A stretch of 64,000 nt of DNA from JASJAR01 sp038530285 (GTDB lineage Bacteria > Pseudomonadota > Alphaproteobacteria > Rhodobacterales > Rhodobacteraceae). Shown here one piece after another: positions 24,952 to 32,701 of the stretch. Location: assembly GCA_038530285.1 (NCBI GenBank), contig JBCBCY010000010.1, positions 1 to 64,000 of the forward strand. The letters are read 5' to 3'. The notes under the pieces are model-generated. The model saw only the letters and a program-made list of their open reading frames with translations, searched no databases and was not told the origin of the DNA. Numbering within the stretch: the stretch's first letter is position 1; the number at the start of each line of letters is the position of its first letter. A program made the translations under genes and the position numbers.

Positions 24952-26586
24952 ATGCAGCAGTTTATCAATTCCAAAGAGACGCTGGTCACCGAAGCGATCG
25001 ATGCGGCCATGCGCACCGGGGGCGGGCGGCTGGCGCGGCTGGATGGCTATCCGCATATCAAGGTGGTTGTGCGCACCGATTGGGACAAATCCAAGGTGGC
25101 GCTGGTTTCGGGCGGCGGGTCGGGCCATGAGCCGTCTCACGCGGGTTTTGTGGGCCAAGGCATGTTGACCGCAGCCGTGTGCGGCGATGTCTTCGCCTCG
25201 CCTTCGGTAGATGCGGTGCTGGCGGGCATTCTGGCGGTTACAGGCGACAAAGGCTGTCTGTTGATCGTCAAGAACTACACCGGCGACCGGTTGAACTTCG
25301 GCCTTGCAGCCGAACGCGCGCGCGCCTTCGGCAAAAAGGTCGAAATGGTGATCGTGGATGATGATATCGCCTTGCCTGATCTGCCGCAGGCGCGCGGCGT
25401 GGCCGGCACGCTCTTTGTTCACAAGATCGCAGGTGCGATGGCCGAACAGGGATCCGACCTTGCGGCCGTCAAGGCGGCCGCCGACCGGGTCAATGCGGGG
25501 GCTGTGTCAATCGGGATGTCGCTTGACACCTGCACCGTGCCCGGCTCGCCCAAAGAAGACCGGATCGCGCCCGGCAAGGCCGAGTTGGGTCTTGGCATTC
25601 ACGGCGAAGCGGGCATTGAACAGGTGGATTTCGCAGGCGCCAAAGCCGCGATGGACATGGTGGTCGACAAGCTTGCCACCCATGTCGGCCCGGGACCCCA
25701 TGTCGCGCTGTTAAACAACCTGGGTTCGGCAACGCCGCTTGAAATGTCGGTCCTGGCAGAAGAGCTTGCCCGTTCGCGCCTGGGCGAGCAGGTGCGTTGG
25801 CTCATTGGCCCCGCGCCCATGATGACCAGCCTTGATATGAAGGGTTTTTCGGTTTCGCTTATGCCTGTGTCAAAGGCAGATGAAGCCGCCTTGATGGCAC
25901 CGGTGTCGCCCTGGGCCTGGCCGGGCTGTTTGCCCATAGGGGCTGTCACGGTGCTGCCGTTGCCCGACGGGCTGACGCCCACGCAGCCTGCGCCGTCGTC
26001 CAACGAAGAGGCCGCCGAGTTGATCCGCCATTGCTGCGGCATCCTGATCGCAGCCGAAACCGACCTGAATGCGCTGGATGCAAAATCCGGCGACGGCGAT
26101 ACCGGCTCGACGCTTGCCACCGCCGCGCGTGCGCTTCTGGGCGCGATGGACCGTTTGCCACTGGCCGATGCGACCCAACTTTACCGCGCGATCGGCATTG
26201 AACTCAGCCAGACCATGGGGGGCTCGTCGGGCGTTCTGTTGGCGATCTTCTTTGCCGCAGCAGGCGATGCGTCGGCCAGCGGGGCGGGGATGGTCGGCGC
26301 GCTGAAGGCCGGACTTGACCGGATCCAACAGGTCGGCGGGGCAAAAGCAGGCGATCGCACAATGATCGACGCGCTCGCACCGGCCCTTGATGCCTTGCCG
26401 CAAGGCCTTGAAGCGGCCGCCGCAGCCGCCCGCAAAGGCGCAGATGTCACCGCAACGATCACCCGCGCCAAGGCCGGCCGGGCGAGCTACATCGCGGAAG
26501 ACAAACTGGCGGGCCACAATGATCCCGGCGCGGAAGCCGTGGCACGCCTTTTGGAAAAACTCGCCGCCGGGGTTGAGGTTGCCTGA
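24952..26586 (+). CDS. Dihydroxyacetone kinase family protein, fused DhaK-DhaL
   Basis: A 544-residue ATP-dependent kinase. The N-terminal DhaK domain (about 1-325) carries GGGSGHEPSHAGFVGQGMLTAAVCGDVFASPS and LGLGIHGEAGIEQ with the His that binds the keto group of the substrate. The C-terminal DhaL domain (about 350-544) has LDAKSGDGDTGSTLATAARALL for ATP and magnesium. It resembles dihydroxyacetone kinases; some homologues phosphorylate erythrulose or other small ketoses. As last gene of the importer operon it probably phosphorylates the ketose made by the upstream enzymes. GAGGAGG precedes ATG 24952. Confidence 0.9.
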   Translation: MQQFINSKETLVTEAIDAAMRTGGGRLARLDGYPHIKVVVRTDWDKSKVALVSGGGSGHEPSHAGFVGQGMLTAAVCGDVFASPSVDAVLAGILAVTGDKGCLLIVKNYTGDRLNFGLAAERARAFGKKVEMVIVDDDIALPDLPQARGVAGTLFVHKIAGAMAEQGSDLAAVKAAADRVNAGAVSIGMSLDTCTVPGSPKEDRIAPGKAELGLGIHGEAGIEQVDFAGAKAAMDMVVDKLATHVGPGPHVALLNNLGSATPLEMSVLAEELARSRLGEQVRWLIGPAPMMTSLDMKGFSVSLMPVSKADEAALMAPVSPWAWPGCLPIGAVTVLPLPDGLTPTQPAPSSNEEAAELIRHCCGILIAAETDLNALDAKSGDGDTGSTLATAARALLGAMDRLPLADATQLYRAIGIELSQTMGGSSGVLLAIFFAAAGDASASGAGMVGALKAGLDRIQQVGGAKAGDRTMIDALAPALDALPQGLEAAAAAARKGADVTATITRAKAGRASYIAEDKLAGHNDPGAEAVARLLEKLAAGVEVA

Positions 26587-26647
26587 CCTGCGTTGAGCCG
26601 ACCCGCCTTGCGTGTTACGCCGCCCGCGTCACCCGCGGAGCGAGCCA

Positions 26648-27412
26648 GTGTTTTTCAAACGTGATCTGTCGCATGTGCTGTCGCTTGATCCGACCGATCT
26701 TGGTCTGACCCGGGCAGGCATGTGCTGGTACGCCGCGACATCGGGCCGACCCCTCGACCGCCGAAAGGTCTGGGGAGAGCGTTGTTCGGGCACCAATTTC
26801 GCCGGGGCATTGTTGCACCGTCACTTCCCGGACTTGGCCCGCAAAGGCGGCCAGATCGAATGGAAACACGGGCTGGCCCGGCCTGGATGGTCGGCATCCA
26901 CGCGTTTGAACCTTTTTGTGGTGCGTGATCCGTTCACTTGGGCGCAGAGCTTTTATCGCAACCCCTGGCATTTGCCGCAGCGCTTGCGTGACCGCGATTT
27001 TGCCGCCTTCATTCGTGACGAATGGGTGGGCGTCTTCTACGATCAGGGCAAAAACACGCCCGAACGGCCCGCCGACCGCCACCCGGTCGAACATCGGCGC
27101 TTCCGCGACATTTGGGAAATGCGCGCGGTCAAGTTGCGTCACGCGCTGGTCGCGGCGGCCGAGATCCCCAATGGGGTTTTCGTGCGGTATGAGGATCTGT
27201 CGTCTGATCCCGAAACCTTCATTGCCGAAATCGCCGCGCAGTTCGGCTTGCCGGCCCCCGTTTACCAACCGATTACGGATTACAAAGGCGAAGCGCGCAA
27301 AGCCTACGATGCAACGCGTTATGCGCCAATGGACCCAAGCGACCACGCCCATATTCTGTCCCGGCTGGATCCTGCGCTCGAAGGGTTCTTTGACTATCTG
27401 CCGCACAATTGA
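26648..27412 (+). CDS. Sulfotransferase-like P-loop protein
   Basis: About 254 residues. WGERCSGTNFAGALLHRHFP resembles the 5'-phosphosulfate loop of sulfotransferases and NLFVVRDPFTWAQSFYRNPW the 3'-phosphate-binding segment; later FVRYEDLSSDPETFIAEIAAQFGLP is typical of the family. It likely uses PAPS, but the acceptor is unknown. There is no signal peptide. GTG 26648 has GGAG 10 bases upstream; another GTG at 26612 would add 12 residues. It may be the last gene of the preceding locus or an independent gene. Confidence 0.75.
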   Translation: MFFKRDLSHVLSLDPTDLGLTRAGMCWYAATSGRPLDRRKVWGERCSGTNFAGALLHRHFPDLARKGGQIEWKHGLARPGWSASTRLNLFVVRDPFTWAQSFYRNPWHLPQRLRDRDFAAFIRDEWVGVFYDQGKNTPERPADRHPVEHRRFRDIWEMRAVKLRHALVAAAEIPNGVFVRYEDLSSDPETFIAEIAAQFGLPAPVYQPITDYKGEARKAYDATRYAPMDPSDHAHILSRLDPALEGFFDYLPHN

Positions 27413-27423
27413 ATTGATGGTTT

Positions 27424-27440
27424 GCGACATATCATGTCGC
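27424..27440. promoter_or_regulatory. Perfect 17-bp palindrome upstream of the dehydrogenase-mttB unit
   Basis: GCGACATATCATGTCGC has perfect 7-bp arms around ATC and lies 66 bases before the start at 27507. It matches the dyad at 12497-12513, upstream of the other MttB-like gene, at 14 of 17 positions and at nearly the same distance from the start codon. It is most simply an operator for a common regulator that is not obvious in this window. Confidence 0.65.
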
Positions 27441-27506
27441 TTGACGCCAAGTCTGATGTCCAACCCCGGACAACCCTCATTCCATCAGCAATAGGGGAGA
27501 GCGGGG

Positions 27507-29912
27507 ATGAAATCGGACTACCGTGTGGTCATCATCGGGGGCGGGGTGGTTGGCGCCTCGGTTGCGTATCATCTGACCAAATTCGGCTGGTCGGATGTCG
27601 CCATCATCGAACGCAACGTGTTGACGGCGGGGTCGTCCTGGCATGCCGCAGGCGGGATTCACGCGCTGAACGCAGACCCCAACATGGCCACGCTTCAGGG
27701 CTACACGATTGATCTGCTCGAAGAGATCGAAAAGGAAAGCGGCCAGTCCATCGGGCTGCACATGACCGGCGGGGTCAACATCGCCTGCACGCAGGACCGC
27801 TGGGAATGGCTGCAATCGTCCTATCGCACGTTTCAATCCATCGGCATCGAAGACGTGCATCTGATGACCCCCGATGAGGTCAAAAAATCCTGCCCGATCA
27901 TGGACACCACCGGGGTCATCGGCGGGATGTGGGCCGACCGCGAAGGCTATATCGACACCACCGGCACGGTCCATGCCTATGCCAAATGTGCCCGGATGCG
28001 CGGCGCGGATGTGATCGAACACAACCGCGTCCTGGAACTTCATTGGAAGGGCGATCACTGGCAGGTCGTGACCGAAAAAGGCACCATCAAAGCCGAACAT
28101 GTGGTCAATGCCGGCGGGCTTTGGGCCAAGCAATGCGGCCGCATGGTGGGGCTGGATCTGCCCGTCTCGCCACTGGCACATCACTATTTTCTGACCGAGA
28201 CCATCCCCGAAGTCGTGGCGATGGATTTCGAATTGCCGATGACCGTGGACCTCGAAGGGTTCACATACATGCGCCAGGACAAACAGGGCATCCTGGTGGG
28301 CATCTACGAGATTGACCACCAGCACTGGATGATGGACGGCGCGCCGTGGAATTACGGGATCGAGCTTTTACAAGAAGACACCGACCGGATCGAGCGCGAG
28401 TTGACCATGGCCTTTGAACGCTATCCCTGCCTGAACGAGGTCGGGATCGAAAACTGGGTGAATGGGGCCTTCACGTTTTCGCCCGACGGCAATCCATTGG
28501 TCGGCCCCGTCGAAGGCGTGCCGAATTACTGGTTGTCCTGCGGGGTCATGGCGGGGTTCCTGCAAGGGGGCGGGGTCGGCAAAACGCTGGCCGAATGGAT
28601 GATCCACGGCGACACCGAAACCGACGCCTGGTCGATGGACATCGCGCGCTACGGGCCGCAGCACACGACCCGGGAATACATCAAGCAGACCACGGGGCAG
28701 TTTTATTCGCGCCGGTTTGTGATGACCTATCCGAATGAACAATTGCCCGCAGGCCGGCCCCTGCGGATGGCGCCGGCCTATTCCGAAATGACCGCGGCCG
28801 GGGCCCATTGGGGCGAAAGCTGGGGGCTGGAAGTGCCGCTTTACTTCGCGCCAGAGGGTTTTGAAGAAACCCCGTCGCTGAAACGGTCCAACGCCCACGA
28901 CATCGTGGCGGGGGAATGCAAAGCCGTACGCGAGGCCGCAGGGCTTTTGGACATCACCGGGTTTTCCCGGTTTGAGGTTTATGGCCCAGGCGCCGAGGCC
29001 TGGTTGGAAAAGACATTCGCAACACGCCTGCCCAAACCGGGCCGGGCACGGCTGGCGGTGATGCTCGCACCTGAAGGCAAGCTGAAGGGTGATCTGACGC
29101 TGTTCAATTGGGGCGATGGCACCTGGTGGATCATGGGCAGCTACTACCTGCGCGCCTGGCACAAGCGCTGGTTCAACGACCACGAAATGCCAAACATGGT
29201 GCTGCGCGATATATCTGATGATGTCTGCGGGTTCTCGCTTTCGGGGCCGAAATCGCGCGAGGTCCTGCAAAAGCTTGTCGACGATGATCTTGCGCCGATG
29301 CCGTTCATGGGCTGTGCGACGTTCTCGGTCGGGATGGCGCGCGCGCGCGTCGCGCGGCTGTCTGTGACGGGTGAGCTGGGCTACGAAATCAGCGTCCGCG
29401 CGTCCGAGCATATCGCGCTCAGGCGGGCGCTGCTGGCAGCCGGTGGCGATCTCGGCTTGAAGGAAATCGGCTATAACGCATTGAATTCCTTGCGGTTGGA
29501 AAAATCCTTTGGCATCTGGAGCCGGGAATTCACCCAAGATCGCACGCCAGCCATGACCGGCATGGCCCGCTGGATCGCCTGGGACAAGGGCGACTTTATC
29601 GGGCGCGAAGCGGCCATCGCTGAACGCGATGGAAACGGTCCCGCCCAGGTCCTTGTGACCCTTGGAATTGCGGCCGCAGATGCCGATGCCAGTGGCTATG
29701 AACCGGTCTGGAAAGACGGCAAGCGCGTCGGCTTTGTCACCTCCGGGGGCTACGGCCACACCATCGGTCAATCATTGGCGATGGCGATGGTGGATACAGA
29801 TCAGGCGAGCCCGGGCAACGATCTGGCCGTCCATGTGGTGGGGGTTGAACGCGCCGCATCGGTCCTTGACCCCTCGCCCTATGACCCGACAGGGCAGGCG
29901 ATGCGGGCGTGA
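27507..29912 (+). CDS. FAD-dependent dehydrogenase with GcvT domains (dimethylglycine/sarcosine dehydrogenase-like)
   Basis: An 801-residue two-part enzyme. The N-terminal FAD oxidoreductase (about 1-400) has VVIIGGGVVGASVAYHLTKFG and SSWHAAGGIHALN, where the His is the usual covalent FAD attachment site in dimethylglycine dehydrogenases. The C-terminal half has the tetrahydrofolate-binding GcvT fold (GECKAVREAAGLLDITGFSRFEVYGPGA and LSVTGELGYEISVRASEH). It should oxidise an N-methyl group and pass the one-carbon unit to folate. Gene order suggests it works with the MttB homologue that overlaps it by 4 bases. The exact methylated amine is not determined. Confidence 0.9.
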   Translation: MKSDYRVVIIGGGVVGASVAYHLTKFGWSDVAIIERNVLTAGSSWHAAGGIHALNADPNMATLQGYTIDLLEEIEKESGQSIGLHMTGGVNIACTQDRWEWLQSSYRTFQSIGIEDVHLMTPDEVKKSCPIMDTTGVIGGMWADREGYIDTTGTVHAYAKCARMRGADVIEHNRVLELHWKGDHWQVVTEKGTIKAEHVVNAGGLWAKQCGRMVGLDLPVSPLAHHYFLTETIPEVVAMDFELPMTVDLEGFTYMRQDKQGILVGIYEIDHQHWMMDGAPWNYGIELLQEDTDRIERELTMAFERYPCLNEVGIENWVNGAFTFSPDGNPLVGPVEGVPNYWLSCGVMAGFLQGGGVGKTLAEWMIHGDTETDAWSMDIARYGPQHTTREYIKQTTGQFYSRRFVMTYPNEQLPAGRPLRMAPAYSEMTAAGAHWGESWGLEVPLYFAPEGFEETPSLKRSNAHDIVAGECKAVREAAGLLDITGFSRFEVYGPGAEAWLEKTFATRLPKPGRARLAVMLAPEGKLKGDLTLFNWGDGTWWIMGSYYLRAWHKRWFNDHEMPNMVLRDISDDVCGFSLSGPKSREVLQKLVDDDLAPMPFMGCATFSVGMARARVARLSVTGELGYEISVRASEHIALRRALLAAGGDLGLKEIGYNALNSLRLEKSFGIWSREFTQDRTPAMTGMARWIAWDKGDFIGREAAIAERDGNGPAQVLVTLGIAAADADASGYEPVWKDGKRVGFVTSGGYGHTIGQSLAMAMVDTDQASPGNDLAVHVVGVERAASVLDPSPYDPTGQAMRA

Positions 29913-31420
29913 GGCGCGGCCGGCGCGCGGACACGTCGGATGCGCCCGCGCGCAGGGTCAATTACCGCAACCTGAAAAATCCCTTCCCCCCGATGGAGGT
30001 GTTTTCCGCCGATGAAATAGCCGCCATGCATCAGGCGGCGTTGACCGTGCTGGAGGATCTCGGCGTTGCGGTGCTTCTGCCCGAGGCGCGCACGCTGTTC
30101 AAAGCGGGCGGGGCCACGGTCAAAGACGAGATGGTCTTTATCGGCCGCGACATGGTCGAAGCGGCTTTGGCCTCGGCGCCCCGCTCAATCCACTGCCGGG
30201 CAGGCGCCGTACACCGCGATGTCACCCTGGAACTGGGCAACCTTGTGTTCCAGCCCGGTGCGGGATGCCCCCATGCCACCGACCTTAAACGCGGGCGGCG
30301 GCCGGGAACGCAAGCCGACTACCGCGAGCTGGTGACCCTGACCCAGGCCTTTGACGTGTTGCACATGCTGCCGCCCCTGGTCGAAGCCCAGGATGTGCCC
30401 ACGCATTTGCGCCACTACGCGTTTCTTGATGCCGAACTCAGCTTGTCAGACAAGTTTCCCTTCATCTTTTCGCGCGGCACGCCCCAGGTCGCAGACGCCT
30501 TCGAGATGATCCGCCTGGCGCGCGGTCTGTCGGATGCAGATTTTGACCGCGATGTCTGGTGCTACACGATCATCAACACCAACTCGCCGCGCACGATTGA
30601 CATCCCCATGGCTCAGGGGCTGATCGATTTCGCCCGCGCAGGCCAGGTCAGCATCGTGACGCCGTTCACGCTGATGGGGGCGATGGCGCCGATCACGGTG
30701 GCGGGCGCGATAACCTTGTCGCACGCCGAGGCGCTGGCGGGCATCGTGCTAACCCAGCTTGCGCGGCCCGGCGCGCCGGTCTGCTACGGCACGTTCACCT
30801 CAAACGTGGATATGAAATCGGGCTCGCCTGCGTTTGGCACGCCCTCGCATTTTCAGGCCTCGCTTGCGGCGGGACAACTGGCGCGCATGATCGGGCTGCC
30901 CTGGCGGTCCGCGGCAGGCACCGCGTCCAACGCGCCCGACGTGCAAGGGGCCAATGAGACCCAAATGGGCCTTTGGGGGTGCTTGCTGGCGGGATCGACA
31001 GTGGTGATCCATGCGGCCGGCTGGCTCGAAGGTGGGCTTACTATTTCTTACGAAAAGCTGATCACGGACGTGGAAGTCCTGCAGATTGTGGCCGAGCTTT
31101 GTGCCGGCGCCAAAGCGGGCCCGGATGAGATTGGGTTCGATGCGCTGGCTGAAGTCGCCCCATCAGGCCATTTCTTCGCCGCAGGCCAAACCATGGCGCG
31201 CTACAAGACCGAGTTTTACAACCCCCTGGTGGCCGAAATGAAGACCTTCGGCACGTGGGAGCATGAGGGCGCCCGCGATGCCACGACCAGGGCGACCGGC
31301 ATCTGGGACGCCATCCTGGCCGACCCGCCAAAGCCCGATCTGAACGCGGATGGGGTTGCAGCCATGCGCGACTTTGCCGCCCGCCGTACTGAGGCAGGCG
31401 GCGCACCCCCCGAAAGCTGA
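29909..31420 (+). CDS. MttB-family (COG5598) methyltransferase, non-pyrrolysine type (second copy)
   Basis: A 503-residue paralogue of the protein at 12575-14149, sharing the segment TFTSNVDMKSGSPAFGTPSHFQASLAAGQLARMIGLPWRSAAG and the same overall layout. It has no internal TAG and so no pyrrolysine. GTG 29909 overlaps the stop of the GcvT-domain dehydrogenase (GTGA), so the two are translated together. The likely role is demethylation of a quaternary or tertiary amine, with the dehydrogenase acting on the product or on a related N-methyl compound. No corrinoid acceptor protein is seen nearby. Confidence 0.86.
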   Translation: MRRGRRADTSDAPARRVNYRNLKNPFPPMEVFSADEIAAMHQAALTVLEDLGVAVLLPEARTLFKAGGATVKDEMVFIGRDMVEAALASAPRSIHCRAGAVHRDVTLELGNLVFQPGAGCPHATDLKRGRRPGTQADYRELVTLTQAFDVLHMLPPLVEAQDVPTHLRHYAFLDAELSLSDKFPFIFSRGTPQVADAFEMIRLARGLSDADFDRDVWCYTIINTNSPRTIDIPMAQGLIDFARAGQVSIVTPFTLMGAMAPITVAGAITLSHAEALAGIVLTQLARPGAPVCYGTFTSNVDMKSGSPAFGTPSHFQASLAAGQLARMIGLPWRSAAGTASNAPDVQGANETQMGLWGCLLAGSTVVIHAAGWLEGGLTISYEKLITDVEVLQIVAELCAGAKAGPDEIGFDALAEVAPSGHFFAAGQTMARYKTEFYNPLVAEMKTFGTWEHEGARDATTRATGIWDAILADPPKPDLNADGVAAMRDFAARRTEAGGAPPES

Positions 31421-31441
31421 AAGACCGCCGCCCTCCACGCC

Positions 31442-32476
31442 TTACGGCTGGCCGAACCGCGCCCCGTGAAACAGGTACCTTGGCACCGCAGAGCCAACCC
31501 GGACTGCGCGCCCGGGTTCGGGTTTGCAAAGCGCTTCAAACGCACCCAGAAACTGCTGGAGCTTCACGTCGCTTGCCGATCTGCGGTCAGCGTTCGGGTG
31601 CTTGCGCGAAAACACCAGCGTGGGGTTGGTATTCAACTCGTAGATTTGCGGGCGTCCCCCGACCAATCCGTAGTCAATTCGCCCGTAGGTCATCCCTGCA
31701 ATGTCGAAACATGTCGCAACAAGATCGGCGCGTGGATAGTCGCGGTGCTCTGCAAGGTCTTGGGCATAATCTGCGTCACTGGCCGCGCCTTTCTTGCCCA
31801 TCTTCGCCACCCAGTCGTCGTCCGTCACGGTCAGGGCGCGGACCACGCGGTCGCCAATCCGGTAGGCGGCGAACTTTCGGTACCGGTTTCCGTCCGCGCT
31901 CGGCTCAGCGGCATATTCCACGAAGACAAGGTCATTCAGCGTCAAACCCCGCCCCAGCGCGTCTTCCAGGGCTGCCCTTGCGGCGTCTTCGTCCTGCAAA
32001 AGCCCACTGTCGACACTGCGGTGGGCATGGACGGTGCGCAAAAAGGCCGGGTAGCGGTCGGGCCATTCGCCAAGCATCGGAAGCCAGCAGGTAAAGTCGT
32101 TGATACCGGCCGCGTGAAGGCGCCGAAGGTAGGCCCATCTGGGGACATATTGGCGCGGATCGTTCAAGACGGTCAGGCCCGCGTCCTTCAGGCGGAGATA
32201 GATGCGCGCGGCCAGTTCGATGTGCCACGGCATAAGCCGGTCAAAATCCGTAAAGACGTAGGTTGCGCGCGGCAGGCGGCGTTTTGAAAATAACTGGGTG
32301 TAGGTCCATAGATCGTGGCGAATGCCGATTTTGGCCAGCTGCCGCTGCAGCGGTCGCACCGTCCATATGTTGTGGCCGGTGGTGACGGTGATCAGTCGCC
32401 GCGACCCGGCACCAAACCGCGCAGACGCACCGTTGTGTTTGTGCGAATTGACAGACGTGCCCTGTGGTGGTCCCAT
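31442..32476 (-). CDS. ATP-grasp-fold protein, candidate RiPP-modifying enzyme
   Basis: A 344-residue protein with the C-terminal signature of ATP-grasp ligases. DLVFVEYAAEPSADGNRYRKFAAYRIGDRVV (about 182-212) fits the nucleotide-binding strands, and YGRIDYGLVGGRPQIYELNTNP (264-285) gives the Asp, Glu and Asn magnesium ligands. It resembles uncharacterised glutathione-synthase-like proteins of proteobacteria. It is divergent from the small peptide gene at 32505, with only 28 bases between start codons. The open frame continues upstream to 32662, but that part is antisense to the peptide gene. ATG 32476 is the most credible start. Peptide modification is inference from neighbours. Confidence 0.75.
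   Translation of the reverse strand: MGPPQGTSVNSHKHNGASARFGAGSRRLITVTTGHNIWTVRPLQRQLAKIGIRHDLWTYTQLFSKRRLPRATYVFTDFDRLMPWHIELAARIYLRLKDAGLTVLNDPRQYVPRWAYLRRLHAAGINDFTCWLPMLGEWPDRYPAFLRTVHAHRSVDSGLLQDEDAARAALEDALGRGLTLNDLVFVEYAAEPSADGNRYRKFAAYRIGDRVVRALTVTDDDWVAKMGKKGAASDADYAQDLAEHRDYPRADLVATCFDIAGMTYGRIDYGLVGGRPQIYELNTNPTLVFSRKHPNADRRSASDVKLQQFLGAFEALCKPEPGRAVRVGSAVPRYLFHGARFGQP
32448..32476 (+). promoter_or_regulatory. Candidate sigma-70 promoter for the peptide gene
   Basis: TTGACA (32448-32453) is followed after 17 bases by TCCCAT (32471-32476), preceded by TGG as in an extended -10 box. Transcription would start near 32483, giving a short leader containing GGGAG before the ATG at 32505. 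The -10 box overlaps the start codon of the divergent ATP-grasp gene, so transcription of the two genes may interfere. Confidence 0.5.
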
Positions 32477-32504
32477 GCGCTTACAACATGGGAGATTGAT
32501 TATC

Positions 32505-32693
32505 ATGGCAAGCGTTGAATTGGACCTTAAGAAATTGATGGGATTTCGGATTCTGGAAGAGACCGGCGTCGACAAGGGCGGCATGAAGGCTGGGGCGAAG
32601 ACCGGCGCTAAAACCGGCGCGAAAACTGATAGTAAAGCAACTGCTCCCGCTGGCATTCGCATCGGCTTGAAGGACGGCGTAAAAACCGACTAG
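32505..32693 (+). CDS. Small repeat-containing peptide, candidate RiPP precursor
   Basis: A 62-residue Cys-free peptide. Residues 1-21 (ELDLKKLMGFRILEETG core) look like a helical leader. Residues 26-44 carry tandem units AGAKTGAKTGAKTDSK, and the tail is ATAPAGIRIGLKDGVKTD. The repeats at 32595-32630 use different synonymous codons (AAG/AAA, ACC/ACT, GCG/GCT), which suggests selection on the protein. The stop lies 8 bases before an HExxH beta-hydroxylase-like gene, and an ATP-grasp gene is divergent, which together fit a precursor peptide. I know no homologue. It could also be an unrelated small protein. Confidence 0.62.
   Translation: MASVELDLKKLMGFRILEETGVDKGGMKAGAKTGAKTGAKTDSKATAPAGIRIGLKDGVKTD
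32595..32630 (+). repeat. Three 12-bp units encoding Ala-Lys-Thr-Gly/Asp
   Basis: Three in-frame units, GCGAAGACCGGC, GCTAAAACCGGC and GCGAAAACTGAT, encode AKTG-AKTG-AKTD in the candidate core of the peptide gene. Differences between units are mostly synonymous. Confidence 0.85.
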
Positions 32694-32701
32694 AGCACAT
32701 T

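Noticed and set aside
32477..32662. Upstream extension of the ATP-grasp frame
   Set aside because: It is antisense to the peptide gene and is low-complexity (Ala/Pro/Val runs mirroring the repeats); ATG 32476 starts the credible protein.
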